The notes beneath the pieces were generated by a model. It did not search any database and was not told the origin of the DNA. It saw only the letters and a list, made by a program, of their open reading frames with translations. A stretch of DNA of 64,000 nt, from the NCBI GenBank assembly GCA_937937585.1, contig CALDCB010000005.1, positions 24,204 through 88,203 of the forward strand, in the 5' to 3' direction. Below, one piece after another: positions 41,370-51,100 of the stretch. The translations under genes and the position numbers were made by a program. Source of the DNA: an uncultured Coriobacteriaceae bacterium. Its GTDB lineage: Bacteria > Actinomycetota > Coriobacteriia > Coriobacteriales > Eggerthellaceae. Every line of letters starts with the position of its first letter. Position 1 is the first letter of the stretch.

Positions 41370-41984
41370 GTGAAAGTAAAAGCGAACAAGGCAACTGCTT
41401 GGTTGACTGCTGCTGGTGCATCTGCTGCCAGCATGGCGTTTGCTTTCCCCGTGTCCGCGTTTGCAGCAGAGGATAAGACGGGTATCGCAGTTATCCTGCC
41501 CGATCCCATCGAGTTCATCCCGATGCTCATCGCGTTCCTCATTCTTGCAATCGTCCTCGGCAAATTCGGCTGGCCCAAATTCGAGGGCATGCTGGAGAAG
41601 CGCGAGAAGACGATCGCCGATGCACTTGAGCAATCCGAGAAGGCCCGTCAGGAAAGCGAGCGCGTACTCGAAGAGTACAAGCAGCAGCTGGCCGACGCCA
41701 AGTCTCAGGCTGCTCAGATCATTGCTGAGGCAAAGCAGACCGGCGAAAACACGCGCGCACAGCTTGCCAAGCAGGCGCAGGACGAGTCCGCTGCCATGAT
41801 CGAGAAGGCACGTGGCGCTATCGAGGCCGAGAAGAACGCAGCATTGGCTGAGCTTCAGGGCTCTATCGCCGACATCTCGACGCAGGTTTGCGCCCGTCTC
41901 ATCGGTGAGGACCTTACCACCGACGAGCATCGCAAGGTCATCGAGCGCTACGTGAACGAGGCAGGTAGTTTCCATGCCGAATAA
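41370..41984 (+). CDS. atpF: F1Fo ATP synthase subunit b
   Basis: Peripheral stalk, 204 residues: membrane helix IEFIPMLIAFLILAIVLGKFGWP followed by a long coiled coil (KREKTIADALEQSEKARQES...). In addition the N-terminus looks like a cleavable signal peptide: KVKANKATAWLTAAGASAAS followed by MAFAFPVSAFAAEDK with an AFA-A cleavage pattern, which most b subunits lack. GTG start at 41370 with GAAGGAGG. Overlaps atpH by 11 bp. Confidence 0.93.
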   Translation: MKVKANKATAWLTAAGASAASMAFAFPVSAFAAEDKTGIAVILPDPIEFIPMLIAFLILAIVLGKFGWPKFEGMLEKREKTIADALEQSEKARQESERVLEEYKQQLADAKSQAAQIIAEAKQTGENTRAQLAKQAQDESAAMIEKARGAIEAEKNAALAELQGSIADISTQVCARLIGEDLTTDEHRKVIERYVNEAGSFHAE

Positions 41985-42534
41985 TCGCCTTATCGTTAAA
42001 GAGCAAATCGCCACGTATGCAAACGTTTTGTTCGAGTCCGCACAACAGCTCGGCGGTCAGGATGCCGTGCTTGCAGTGCGCGAGCAACTGAAGCAGACCC
42101 TGCGCGCCATGCGTACCAGCGCCGATCTTCGTGAAGCGCTGAAGGATCCTGCTTACACGTCCGAACAGCGCGCGCAGATCGCACGCGGTATGTTCGGGGA
42201 GTGCAACGAGGCTTTGGTCGGCGTTCTGGCTGTTATGGCCGAGCGCGGCGAGGCCGACATGTTGTCTCGCGTAGCGGATGCTTACGAAGGGCTTTTGGCA
42301 GACAAGCTGAACTTGTGCGTAGTCGAAGTCGTCACTGCTGTAGAGCTTGACGACCACCTGCGCGAGGTAATTAAGAAGAAAGCCGATCAGGAACTGGGCA
42401 AGAACGTCGTACTCGAAGAGCGCGTCGACAAGTCCATCCTTGGCGGCATCATCATGAGCGCCAACGGTCAGCGCATCGATGCGAGTGTTCTCACTCAAAT
42501 CGAGAACGCCCGTGAAACGCTCAAACAATCGTAA
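41974..42534 (+). CDS. atpH: F1Fo ATP synthase subunit delta
   Basis: Connects F1 to the b stalk. 186 residues, OSCP/delta fold: YANVLFESAQQLG at the N-terminus and the conserved C-terminal VDKSILGGIIMSANGQRIDASV. Starts inside the end of atpF (11-bp overlap), indicating coupled translation. Confidence 0.93.
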   Translation: MPNNRLIVKEQIATYANVLFESAQQLGGQDAVLAVREQLKQTLRAMRTSADLREALKDPAYTSEQRAQIARGMFGECNEALVGVLAVMAERGEADMLSRVADAYEGLLADKLNLCVVEVVTAVELDDHLREVIKKKADQELGKNVVLEERVDKSILGGIIMSANGQRIDASVLTQIENARETLKQS

Positions 42535-42552
42535 AGACGGAGGTGAATGTTA

Positions 42553-44118
42553 GTGACTGAAATCACCGCACAGTCCATCGACGAAGCGCTGCGCAAGCAG
42601 CTCGAGGCCTTGGAAGTTGGCGTTGATTCCCGCGAAGCCGGAACCGTCATCCAGGTTGGCGACGGTATCGCACGCGTGGACGGCCTGAAGAACGCCATGG
42701 CTGGCGAGCTTCTGGAGTTCATCAGTGAGAGCGGCAAGACCGTTTACGGCTTGGCTCAGAACCTCGAAGAGGACGAGATCGGCGCCGTACTTCTGGGTGA
42801 CGTCACCGCAATCAAGGAGAACGACCAGGTCCGTACGACCGGTCGTATTATGGAGGTTCCGTCGGGCAAGGGTCTTCTGGGCCGCGTCGTCAACCCCCTG
42901 GGCATGCCTATCGACGGCAAGGGCGCTATCGAAGCTGAGGGCACCCGTCCTGTTGAGTTCAAGGCCCCGGGCGTTATCACGCGTACCCCGGTTAACGAGC
43001 CTATGCAGACGGGCATCCTGGCAATTGACTCGATGATCCCCGTTGGTCGTGGCCAGCGCGAGCTCATCATCGGTGACCGCCAGACCGGCAAGACCGCTAT
43101 CGCGATCGACGCTATCATCAATCAAAAGGGTCAGGACATGATCTGCATCTACGTCGCAATCGGCCAGAAGGCTTCTACGGTTGCGAACGTTGCTGAGACC
43201 CTCGACAAGCACGGCGCGATGGATTACACCATCATCGTGTCCGCTACCGCTTCCGACTCTGCGCCGCTGCAGTACATCGCCCCTATGGCCGGTGCTGCAA
43301 TGGGCGAGTACTTCGTCTACACCGGCGAAGACGGCAAGCCTGCTGGTCCCGAGAATCATGGCCGCCACGTACTGATCATCTACGATGACCTATCCAAGCA
43401 GGCCGTCGCTTACCGTCAGATGTCGCTTACCCTGCGTCGTCCGCCGGGACGCGAGGCTTACCCTGGCGACATCTTCTACCTGCATTCGCGCCTCTTGGAG
43501 CGCGCAGTCAAGATGAACGAGGAGTACGGTCTTGGTTCCATGACCGCACTGCCCATCATCGAGACGCAGGCAGGCGACGTTTCCGCTTACATCCCGACGA
43601 ACGTCATTTCCATTACTGACGGTCAGATCTTCCTGTCCACCGACCTTTTCTTCCAGGGTCAGCGTCCTGCCGTTAACGTTGGTATTTCCGTTTCCCGCGT
43701 TGGTGGCTCCGCTCAGACCAAGGCAGTCAAGTCCGTTTCCGGTACTCTGCGTCTTGACCTCGCTGCTTATCGCGAGCTTCAGGCCTTCACGCAGTTCGGT
43801 TCCGACCTGGACAAAGCAACTCAGGATCAGCTGAACCGCGGCGCTCACATGACCGAGCTTCTGAAGCAGGGCCGTTACGTGCCGATGACGTTCATGGACG
43901 AGGCCATCGCGGTTTATGCCGGCGGCAACGGCTACTTGGATGACATCCCGGTTGCCGACACCGTTCGCTTCCGTGACGAGCTCCGTCAGTACATCAGCGC
44001 CAACAAGCCTGAGATCGTCGAGAGTCTCCAGAAGGAGAAGAAGTTCACCGATGAGACCAAGGCCAACCTTAACGCTGCTATTGAGGCGTTCAAGGGTCAG
44101 TTCGCGGCATCGGTGTAA
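42553..44118 (+). CDS. atpA: F1Fo ATP synthase subunit alpha
   Basis: Non-catalytic nucleotide-binding subunit, 521 residues: GVDSREAGTVIQVGDGIARV, Walker A GDRQTGKTAIAID, and IPTNVISITDGQIFLSTDLF. Start choice: GGAGGTG at 42539-42545 lies 1 nt from the ATG at 42547 but 7 nt from the GTG at 42553, so GTG 42553 is preferred; the ATG would add only two residues. Confidence 0.96.
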   Translation: MTEITAQSIDEALRKQLEALEVGVDSREAGTVIQVGDGIARVDGLKNAMAGELLEFISESGKTVYGLAQNLEEDEIGAVLLGDVTAIKENDQVRTTGRIMEVPSGKGLLGRVVNPLGMPIDGKGAIEAEGTRPVEFKAPGVITRTPVNEPMQTGILAIDSMIPVGRGQRELIIGDRQTGKTAIAIDAIINQKGQDMICIYVAIGQKASTVANVAETLDKHGAMDYTIIVSATASDSAPLQYIAPMAGAAMGEYFVYTGEDGKPAGPENHGRHVLIIYDDLSKQAVAYRQMSLTLRRPPGREAYPGDIFYLHSRLLERAVKMNEEYGLGSMTALPIIETQAGDVSAYIPTNVISITDGQIFLSTDLFFQGQRPAVNVGISVSRVGGSAQTKAVKSVSGTLRLDLAAYRELQAFTQFGSDLDKATQDQLNRGAHMTELLKQGRYVPMTFMDEAIAVYAGGNGYLDDIPVADTVRFRDELRQYISANKPEIVESLQKEKKFTDETKANLNAAIEAFKGQFAASV

Positions 44119-44130
44119 GGTAGGTAAAGC

Positions 44131-45060
44131 ATGCCTAACCTTCACGACATAGAAAGACGCATCAACTCCGTCTCCTCGACGAAGCAGATCACGCGCACCA
44201 TGGAAATGGTTGCTGCGGCAAAGATCCGCCGCGCATCCGTTCGCGTAGAGAACTCTCTGCCGTGGTCCACGTCGTTGATGAACGCCATGCAGAGCACCGC
44301 TCTGTACGCAGTCACCGACGCCGTTCCTCTGCTCGTCGAGCACAGCGAAGTCAAGCGTAGCGTTGTTATGGTTGTCACATCCGACCGTGGTCTTGCCGGT
44401 GGCTTCAACAGCAATGTTTTGCGCCAAGCCGACAAGATCATCAAGGAGAAGGAGCGGCAGGGCATCGAGGTAGAGGTTATCTCGTGCGGCAAGAAGGGTT
44501 GCGGCTATTTCGAGTATCAGGGTATCAAGCCCATGCTCGAGTTCCGCGATCTTTCCGCCGACCCGACTTACGACCAGGCGGCTCGTATCGCCTCGTTCGT
44601 GAGCGATGGGTACGTTAACGGAAGGTATGACGAGGTCATCATGGTTTTCAACCATGCGAAGAACAACGCCGAGCAGACGTTGATCTCCGAGAACCTCCTC
44701 CCCATTCCGGAAAAGCGTCTCGATGAGATTCTGGGCTTGAAGACGAAGGAGCAGGATATCTACTTCGGCTTCCGCGAGCATATCGACGACCATTACGATG
44801 GTGACGTCGATATCGAGCCGAGCCCCGAGCGTACGCTGACTGACCTTATGAAGGCGTACCTCCAGTCCACCGTCTACCTCGCGCTCATCGATTCGGCTGC
44901 TGGCGAGCAGGGCGCACGCCGTACTGCTATGAAGGCGGCAACCGATAACGCAAACGAAATGGTCAAGACTTTGACCAGGTTGTACAACCGTGAACGTCAA
45001 GGCGCCATCACGACCGAGATCACCGAGATCGTCGGCGGCGCAGCGGCTTTGGAGGAATAA
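44131..45060 (+). CDS. atpG: F1Fo ATP synthase subunit gamma
   Basis: Central rotor, 309 residues. N-terminal helix IERRINSVSSTKQITRTMEM, VVTSDRGLAGGFNSN in the Rossmann-like part, and C-terminal TDNANEMVKTLTRLYNRERQ. Its TAA is immediately followed by the atpD ATG, with no gap. Confidence 0.95.
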   Translation: MPNLHDIERRINSVSSTKQITRTMEMVAAAKIRRASVRVENSLPWSTSLMNAMQSTALYAVTDAVPLLVEHSEVKRSVVMVVTSDRGLAGGFNSNVLRQADKIIKEKERQGIEVEVISCGKKGCGYFEYQGIKPMLEFRDLSADPTYDQAARIASFVSDGYVNGRYDEVIMVFNHAKNNAEQTLISENLLPIPEKRLDEILGLKTKEQDIYFGFREHIDDHYDGDVDIEPSPERTLTDLMKAYLQSTVYLALIDSAAGEQGARRTAMKAATDNANEMVKTLTRLYNRERQGAITTEITEIVGGAAALEE

Positions 45061-46524
45061 ATGAGCCAGACACTGTTTTCTAGAGAGGAGCTGGAGGCCA
45101 GCAAGGGTGCTGTCGGACGCATCGTTCGTATCGTCGGCCCTGTCGTCGACGTCGAATTCCCGCCCGAGCAACTGCCTGCGATCTACAACGCACTTACCGT
45201 AGACGCAAAGACGCTCGCAGGCGACATTCACGTCGTCCTCGAGGTTGAAACCCACCTTCCTGGCAACCTGGTACGCTCCGTTGCAATGAGTTCGACCGAC
45301 GGCATGGTCCGCGGCCTCGAGGCTCAGGATACGGGTCATCCTATTGTGATGCCCGTCGGCCCTGCTACGCTCGGCCGTATTTGGAACGTCATGGGCGAGC
45401 CCGTCGACGAGAAGCCGATTCCCGAGGATGTTGCAGGCTTCATGCCTATCCATCGTCCCGCACCGGATTACGACGAGTTGGCCACGAGCACCGAGATCTT
45501 CGAGACGGGCATCAAGTCCATCGACCTTCTCGAGCCCTACGTCCGCGGCGGCAAGACCGGCCTGTTCGGTGGCGCTGGCGTTGGCAAGACCGTTCTGATT
45601 CAGGAACTTATCAACAACCTCGCTCAGGAGCATGGCGGTACGTCTGTGTTCACCGGCGTAGGCGAACGTACTCGTGAGGGTACTGACTTGTTCCTTGAGA
45701 TGAGCGAGTCCGGCGTTATCAACAAGACCTGCTTGGTTTACGGCCAGATGAACGAGCCGCCGGGAGCGCGTCTGCGCGTCGGTCTGGCTGGTCTGACCGA
45801 GGCTGAGTACTTCCGTGATCAGGGTCAGGACGTTCTGCTGTTCATCGACAACATCTTCCGCTTCACCCAGGCTGGTTCCGAGGTTTCCGCACTTCTCGGC
45901 CGTATGCCTTCCGCAGTAGGCTATCAGCCCACCCTCGCTACCGAGATGGGCGACCTCCAGGAGCGCATTACGTCCACGAAGACCGGTTCGATTACGTCCG
46001 TTCAGGCCGTTTACGTTCCTGCAGACGACCTTACCGACCCGGCTCCGGCGACTACCTTCACCCACTTGGATGCTCGTACGGTTCTTTCGCGTTCCATCTC
46101 CGAGCTTGGCATTTACCCGGCCGTCGACCCGCTGGAGTCCTCCTCCCGCGCACTCGACCCCGCTATCGTCGGCGAAGAGCATTACCGCGTTGCCGTTGGC
46201 GTTCAGGAGTTGCTGCAGAACTACAAGGACTTGCAGGACATCATCGCCATTCTTGGTATGGACGAGCTGACCGAGGACCAGAAACTCACGGTTAACCGTG
46301 CGCGTAAGGCGCAGCAGTTCCTGGGCCAGAACTTCCACGTTGCCACGCAGTTTACCGGTCTGCCTGGCGCGTACGTGAAGATGGAGGACACCGTCCGTTC
46401 CTTCGCTGCCATCATCGACGGCGAGTGCGACGAGATTCCCGAGCAGTGCTTCCGTATGACCGGCTCCATCGACGATGTGTACGCCGCATACGAGGCCATG
46501 AAGAAGGACGAAGCCAATGCCTAA
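45061..46524 (+). CDS. atpD: F1Fo ATP synthase subunit beta
   Basis: Catalytic subunit, 487 residues: GGAGVGKTVLIQELINN (Walker A), GVGERTREGTDL, LFIDNIFRFTQAGSEVSALL, and GYQPTLATEMGDLQERI. Ribosome site GGAGGAA lies in the end of atpG. Overlaps atpC by 8 bp. Confidence 0.98.
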   Translation: MSQTLFSREELEASKGAVGRIVRIVGPVVDVEFPPEQLPAIYNALTVDAKTLAGDIHVVLEVETHLPGNLVRSVAMSSTDGMVRGLEAQDTGHPIVMPVGPATLGRIWNVMGEPVDEKPIPEDVAGFMPIHRPAPDYDELATSTEIFETGIKSIDLLEPYVRGGKTGLFGGAGVGKTVLIQELINNLAQEHGGTSVFTGVGERTREGTDLFLEMSESGVINKTCLVYGQMNEPPGARLRVGLAGLTEAEYFRDQGQDVLLFIDNIFRFTQAGSEVSALLGRMPSAVGYQPTLATEMGDLQERITSTKTGSITSVQAVYVPADDLTDPAPATTFTHLDARTVLSRSISELGIYPAVDPLESSSRALDPAIVGEEHYRVAVGVQELLQNYKDLQDIIAILGMDELTEDQKLTVNRARKAQQFLGQNFHVATQFTGLPGAYVKMEDTVRSFAAIIDGECDEIPEQCFRMTGSIDDVYAAYEAMKKDEANA

Positions 46525-46969
46525 GTATCGTTGCGTAGTGGCTATCCCAACGCGGGAGCTGTTTTCCGGCGAGATCGATTACGCCAACATTCCCGGTTCT
46601 ATCGGCTACATGGGCGTTCTCAGCAATCATGAGAACTTCGTGGGCCTGAACCGCACGGGCAAGTTGACGCTTTGGCTCGACCCGGATGGAAATGAGCGCA
46701 AGGAATTCCTCATTTCCGGCGGCTTCACTCAGGTGCTCAACAACCACCTGTCCGTTCTTCCGCGTTTCGGTTGCACGTTGGATAGCATCGACGTCGACGA
46801 GGTTCAGGCCAAGATCGAGGCCCTCAAGGCCGACATCGCAGAGGCTGAAGCTAAGGAAAGCGGCGAGCTCGAGGACCCTTTCTTCGAGACCTCCCTGCAG
46901 ACCATGAAGCTTTGCCTTGGTTGGTACGAGACTAAGGTCAAGGTCAAGACCGAGGGCGTTATCCAATAG
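46517..46969 (+). CDS. atpC: F1Fo ATP synthase subunit epsilon
   Basis: 150 residues. N-terminal beta sandwich (CVVAIPTRELFSGEIDYANI...GSIGYMGVLSNHEN) and a C-terminal helical part (VQAKIEALKADIAEAEAKES), which in the family can inhibit ATP hydrolysis. Last gene of the operon, followed by a strong terminator. Confidence 0.93.
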   Translation: MPKYRCVVAIPTRELFSGEIDYANIPGSIGYMGVLSNHENFVGLNRTGKLTLWLDPDGNERKEFLISGGFTQVLNNHLSVLPRFGCTLDSIDVDEVQAKIEALKADIAEAEAKESGELEDPFFETSLQTMKLCLGWYETKVKVKTEGVIQ

Positions 46970-46997
46970 CTTCTACGGGGATACCGCAATTCATTAT

Positions 46998-47028
46998 GAG
47001 GCGCAGCGCAAGCTGTGCCTCGTTTTTT
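46998..47028 (+). terminator. Rho-independent terminator of the atp operon
   Basis: GAGGCGCAGC pairs with GCTGTGCCTC across a GCAA tetraloop (one G-U pair) and is followed by six Ts. Confidence 0.92.
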
Positions 47029-47076
47029 ATGCTCTCGTTTAACTGGGTTCGGATTTGGAGATTCTGGAACGGGCCT

Positions 47077-47976
47077 CTAGGACAAACGGTACGTCCTAGA
47101 CGGGGCGTCGGACTGATCACCGGTTGCGGGCGTTTCGGATTCAGCACGAGCCGCATCCTCTTCGGGAACTGATTCGTGCTTCGGGTCGAAAGCGTCAGGT
47201 GCGATCTCGGCGTCAGGGTTGGTGACGACATCGGCGTCGATGCCGGGGCAGTTGCGGAAGGCGCGCACGTCGACAAATTCGACGTTGTCGGTAAGATTAA
47301 CCGCTTGAAGCGATTTGCAGCCCATGAAGGTTTCCTCTTCGATCGAACGAACAGCTTCGGGCAAGGTGATCTCGGAAAGTTTCGCGCAATCTTTGAATGC
47401 GCGCTGCCCGATCCACATCAGGTCATTCGTTAGCTTGATTCGCGTAAGTTCGGGACAGTTTCCGAAGGCATCGTTGCCGATCTCGGAAACGCTTTCGGGC
47501 AAATTCAGCGTGTCGATGCTCAAGCAATCTTGGAAGACGCCGTCTTCGATCGCCGTGATTCCTGCGGGTAACTGCACGTTCTTCAGATCGACGCAGTGCC
47601 TGAAGCACTGCATGCCGATGGACTGCAGCGTGCTTGGAAGATCGACATGCGCAAGGCGCCTGCACCGGATGAAAACGCGTTCGGGAAGCTCGGTCACGCC
47701 TTCGGGGATGATCGCTTCTTCAAGGCGCCAACAGCCGCGGAACACTTCTTTTTCGATGACGCGCACGGTGGAAGGGATGCTGACGCGAACCAGGTTCGTG
47801 CAGCCTGAAAACGCACGCGCGCGAATCTCGGTGACGCCTTCGGGAAGGATGACCTCCTTCAGTCGGCGTTTGTTCATGAATGCCTCTTCGCCAATAACGC
47901 TTATGCCTTCGGGCACCACAACGCATTCGTCTTCGTCGTCAACGCATTCGTCAAGTGAGATCCTGAACTCTGCCAT
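47077..47976 (-). CDS. BspA-type leucine-rich repeat protein
   Basis: 299 residues, about nine LRR_5 repeats of roughly 23 residues (e.g. LPEGVTEIRARAFSGCTNL, IPSTVRVIEKEVFRGCWRL), then an acidic tail (residues about 255-299). BspA-like proteins are usually secreted adhesins, but no signal peptide or anchor is seen here: the ATG at 47976 (GAGAGGAC upstream) opens directly with an acidic strand. A cytoplasmic interaction protein is therefore more likely. The stop codon lies in a CTAGGAC/GTCCTAG dyad (47077-47099). Confidence 0.85.
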   Translation of the reverse strand: MAEFRISLDECVDDEDECVVVPEGISVIGEEAFMNKRRLKEVILPEGVTEIRARAFSGCTNLVRVSIPSTVRVIEKEVFRGCWRLEEAIIPEGVTELPERVFIRCRRLAHVDLPSTLQSIGMQCFRHCVDLKNVQLPAGITAIEDGVFQDCLSIDTLNLPESVSEIGNDAFGNCPELTRIKLTNDLMWIGQRAFKDCAKLSEITLPEAVRSIEEETFMGCKSLQAVNLTDNVEFVDVRAFRNCPGIDADVVTNPDAEIAPDAFDPKHESVPEEDAARAESETPATGDQSDAPSRTYRLS

Positions 47977-48127
47977 GGTCGTCCTCTCTTTCGTTATAGG
48001 GAAGGCTACCACATGTTCAAAAACTCCACTTTATGTTCGTGTCGTAATCTGTTGGACGCTGGTAAGATTGATGGGTTCAATACGTTAAAGACAAGCAAGA
48101 TTCGACTCGGTACTAAGGCGGAACAGC

Positions 48128-51100
48128 ATGGCATTCGTTCATCTGCATAATCATACGGAGTACTCCCTGCTTGATGGCATGACGCACGTCAAAGACATGG
48201 TGAAACGAGCGGCTGAGCTGGGCATGCCCGCCGTTGCCATCACCGATCACGGCGTCATGTCGGGCGTGCCCGAGTTGTGTGAGGCGTGCGAACAGGTCGA
48301 GAAGGAAACGGGCAAGCATGTCAAGCCCATCTATGGCTGTGAGGTTTATTTCACCACCGACGACGAGCTTCGTCGCGACGGAAAACCAAAACTCTACCAC
48401 TTGCTTCTTCTGGCGAAGACCAACGAGGGTTACCACAATCTTTTGAAGCTGGTCAGCGAATCGCACGTGGACAACTTCTACTACAAGCCCCGTACCACGT
48501 ATGCAATGCTGCAGAAGTACGGCAAGGGCATCATCGGCTCGTCGGCTTGCATCGCGGGCATCATCCCGAAGTATCTGGACAACCGAGATTTCGACGGCGC
48601 AGTTGAATGGGCGCGCAAACTTGCGGCCTGCTTTGACGACGGCGACTTCTACATCGAGCTTCAGAACCAGAACATCATGACCGACGGCGGCCTTACGCAG
48701 ACTCAGCTCAATCACGAGCTCAATCGTGTGGCCCAGACTATCGGTGCGAAAACCATCGCCACCAACGACTTCCATTACCTCGTTCGCGAAGATGCTCAAG
48801 CGCACGACGTCCTGCTGTGCATCGGCACCGGTTCGAAGGTGAACGAAGAGAAGCGCATGCGCTTCCCGAACGACGAGTTCTATATGAAGACCGAGGACGA
48901 GATGCGCGAGGCCTTCAGGGACTTCCCCGAGGCATGCGACAACACCGTCGAGTTGGCAGAGAAGTGCAACGTCGAGCTTGAACGCGACGAGATTTTGCCG
49001 CGATTCCCGTTACCCGAGGGCTACACCGAGGAGATGCTGTTCCGTGAGGAATGCGAGAAAGGCCTCGAGCATCGTTACGGCCCTGATTGGCGCAACGTCA
49101 CCATCGCAGACAATACCGGCAAAGAGAAGTCGGTCAAAGAGCAGTACGAATACGAAGCCAACATCATCGTCCAGCAGGGATTCCCGGCATACTTCCTGAT
49201 CGTTCAGGAATACATCCGCTGGGCGCGCGAGCATGGCATCGGTGTTGGCCCGGGCCGTGGTTCGGCTGCTGGTTCGTTGTGCACGTACGCCATGGGCATC
49301 ACCGACCTCGACCCCATCAAGAACGGTCTAATGTTCGAACGCTTCTTGAACCCCGAACGCGTGGAGATGCCCGATATCGATGTCGACTTCGACGACCAAC
49401 ATCGTCAGGACGTCATCGAGCACATTCGCGAGTTCTATGGCGAAGACCATGTTGCAGGTGTTATCACCTTCGGCAAACTGCAGGCAAAGAACGCCATTCG
49501 TGACGCAGCGCGCGTGCTTGACTATCCCTACGGCGTGGGCGACCGTATCTGCAAGATGGTCGGCGACGAGTTGGGCATCACCATTGACAAGGCGCTCTCT
49601 GGGAACGCCGACCTGAAGAAGGCATACGACACCGAGGAAGACGTCAAGCGCGTCATCGACGCCGCATTGGGCATCGAGGGTCACCTTCGTGGCGAAGGCG
49701 TTCATGCATGCGCCACCATCATCTGTCGCGATCCGATGAGCGACCACGTTGCCATGAAGCGCGATACCAAGGGCGGTGGCATCATCACGCAGTACGACGG
49801 CCACTACACGCCTACGCTGGGCCTCCTGAAGATGGACTTCCTGGGTTTGCGCACGCTGGGCGTGCTTTCGCGCGCGTGCTTGAACATCGAGGAGACCACG
49901 GGTGCGCATATCGTGCCCGAGGAAATCCCCATTGAAGACGATCGCGCTTTCGCGCTGATGCGCGGCGAGCTTCGCAACCGCGGTCAGGTCATGAACATGG
50001 ACGGCCTGTTCCAGGTTGAGGGCGGCCTATACGTCAGTCTGTTCGCTCAGATCCCACCGCAGCGATTCTCGGACGTCGTCGCTTCGATCGCGCTTAATCG
50101 CCCGGGCCCGTTGGAGTCCGGCATGGTTGAGGACTACGTCAAGGTTGTTCAAGGTAAAACGCCTGTTCACTATTACGACGAGCGTCTTCGCCCCGTTCTT
50201 GAGGAGACGTACGGCACCATGGTCTACCAAGAGCAGATCATGCAGGTGTCCATGGTCATGAGCGGCTTTTCGGCAGGTAAGGCAGATAAGCTGCGCAAGG
50301 CAATGGGTAAGAAGAAACTCGATATCATGCGCCTGCTTCAGGACGACTGGAACAACGGCGCGGTCGAGAACGGATACTCGCTTGAGATCGCCAAGGAAAT
50401 TTGGAACGACGCCGAGAAATTCGCAAAGTACGCATTCAATAAGTCGCACTCGGCTGCGTATGCCCTGTTGGTCATGCGCACGGCGTACCTGAAAGCACAT
50501 TACCCGGCGGAATACATGTCGGCGGTTCTTTCCAGCTACATGGGCGCAACCGACAAGCTGGTCCGCTATATCGCAAGCTGCACGAAGTCGGGCATCAAGG
50601 TTTTGCCGCCCGACGTCAATTCGTCGAAGGCCGAGTTCACGCCTATCAACGGTGACATCCGCTTCGGTCTGGTTGGCGTGCGCGGCGTTGGCCAGGCGGT
50701 TGCCGACGCCATCATCGCCGAGCGCGAGGCCAACGGCCCGTACACGTCGCTGCATGATTTCGTGAACCGCCTGGATGCCAAGTGTTATAACCGCAAGACG
50801 CTTGAAGCCCTTATCAAGGGCGGTGCGTTTGACTCGACGGGATACACGCGCAAGCAGCTGATGTATTTCGTGGACGAGACCCCGCTTCTCGAAGGAGCCG
50901 CGAAACGTCAGCGCGACCGCGACAAGGGCCAGGTCAGCATGTTCGACATGTTCGCTGACGATGACGATTCGGGTTTCGAGGAAGAGGTTCCGGCTCCTGA
51001 TGGGGTCGAATGGCCCAAGCGCCAGCTTCTTGCCTTCGAGAAGGAGATCATGAAGATCTACGTTTCGGATCATCCGCTTCGTCCGTACGAAGGCTTCATC

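Noticed and set aside
43390..46338. 982-codon open frame on the minus strand opposite the ATP synthase genes
   Set aside because: It lies fully antisense to atpA, atpG and atpD, whose motifs are unmistakable; no ribosome site, no recognisable domain. Long antisense frames are expected opposite GC-rich, codon-biased genes.
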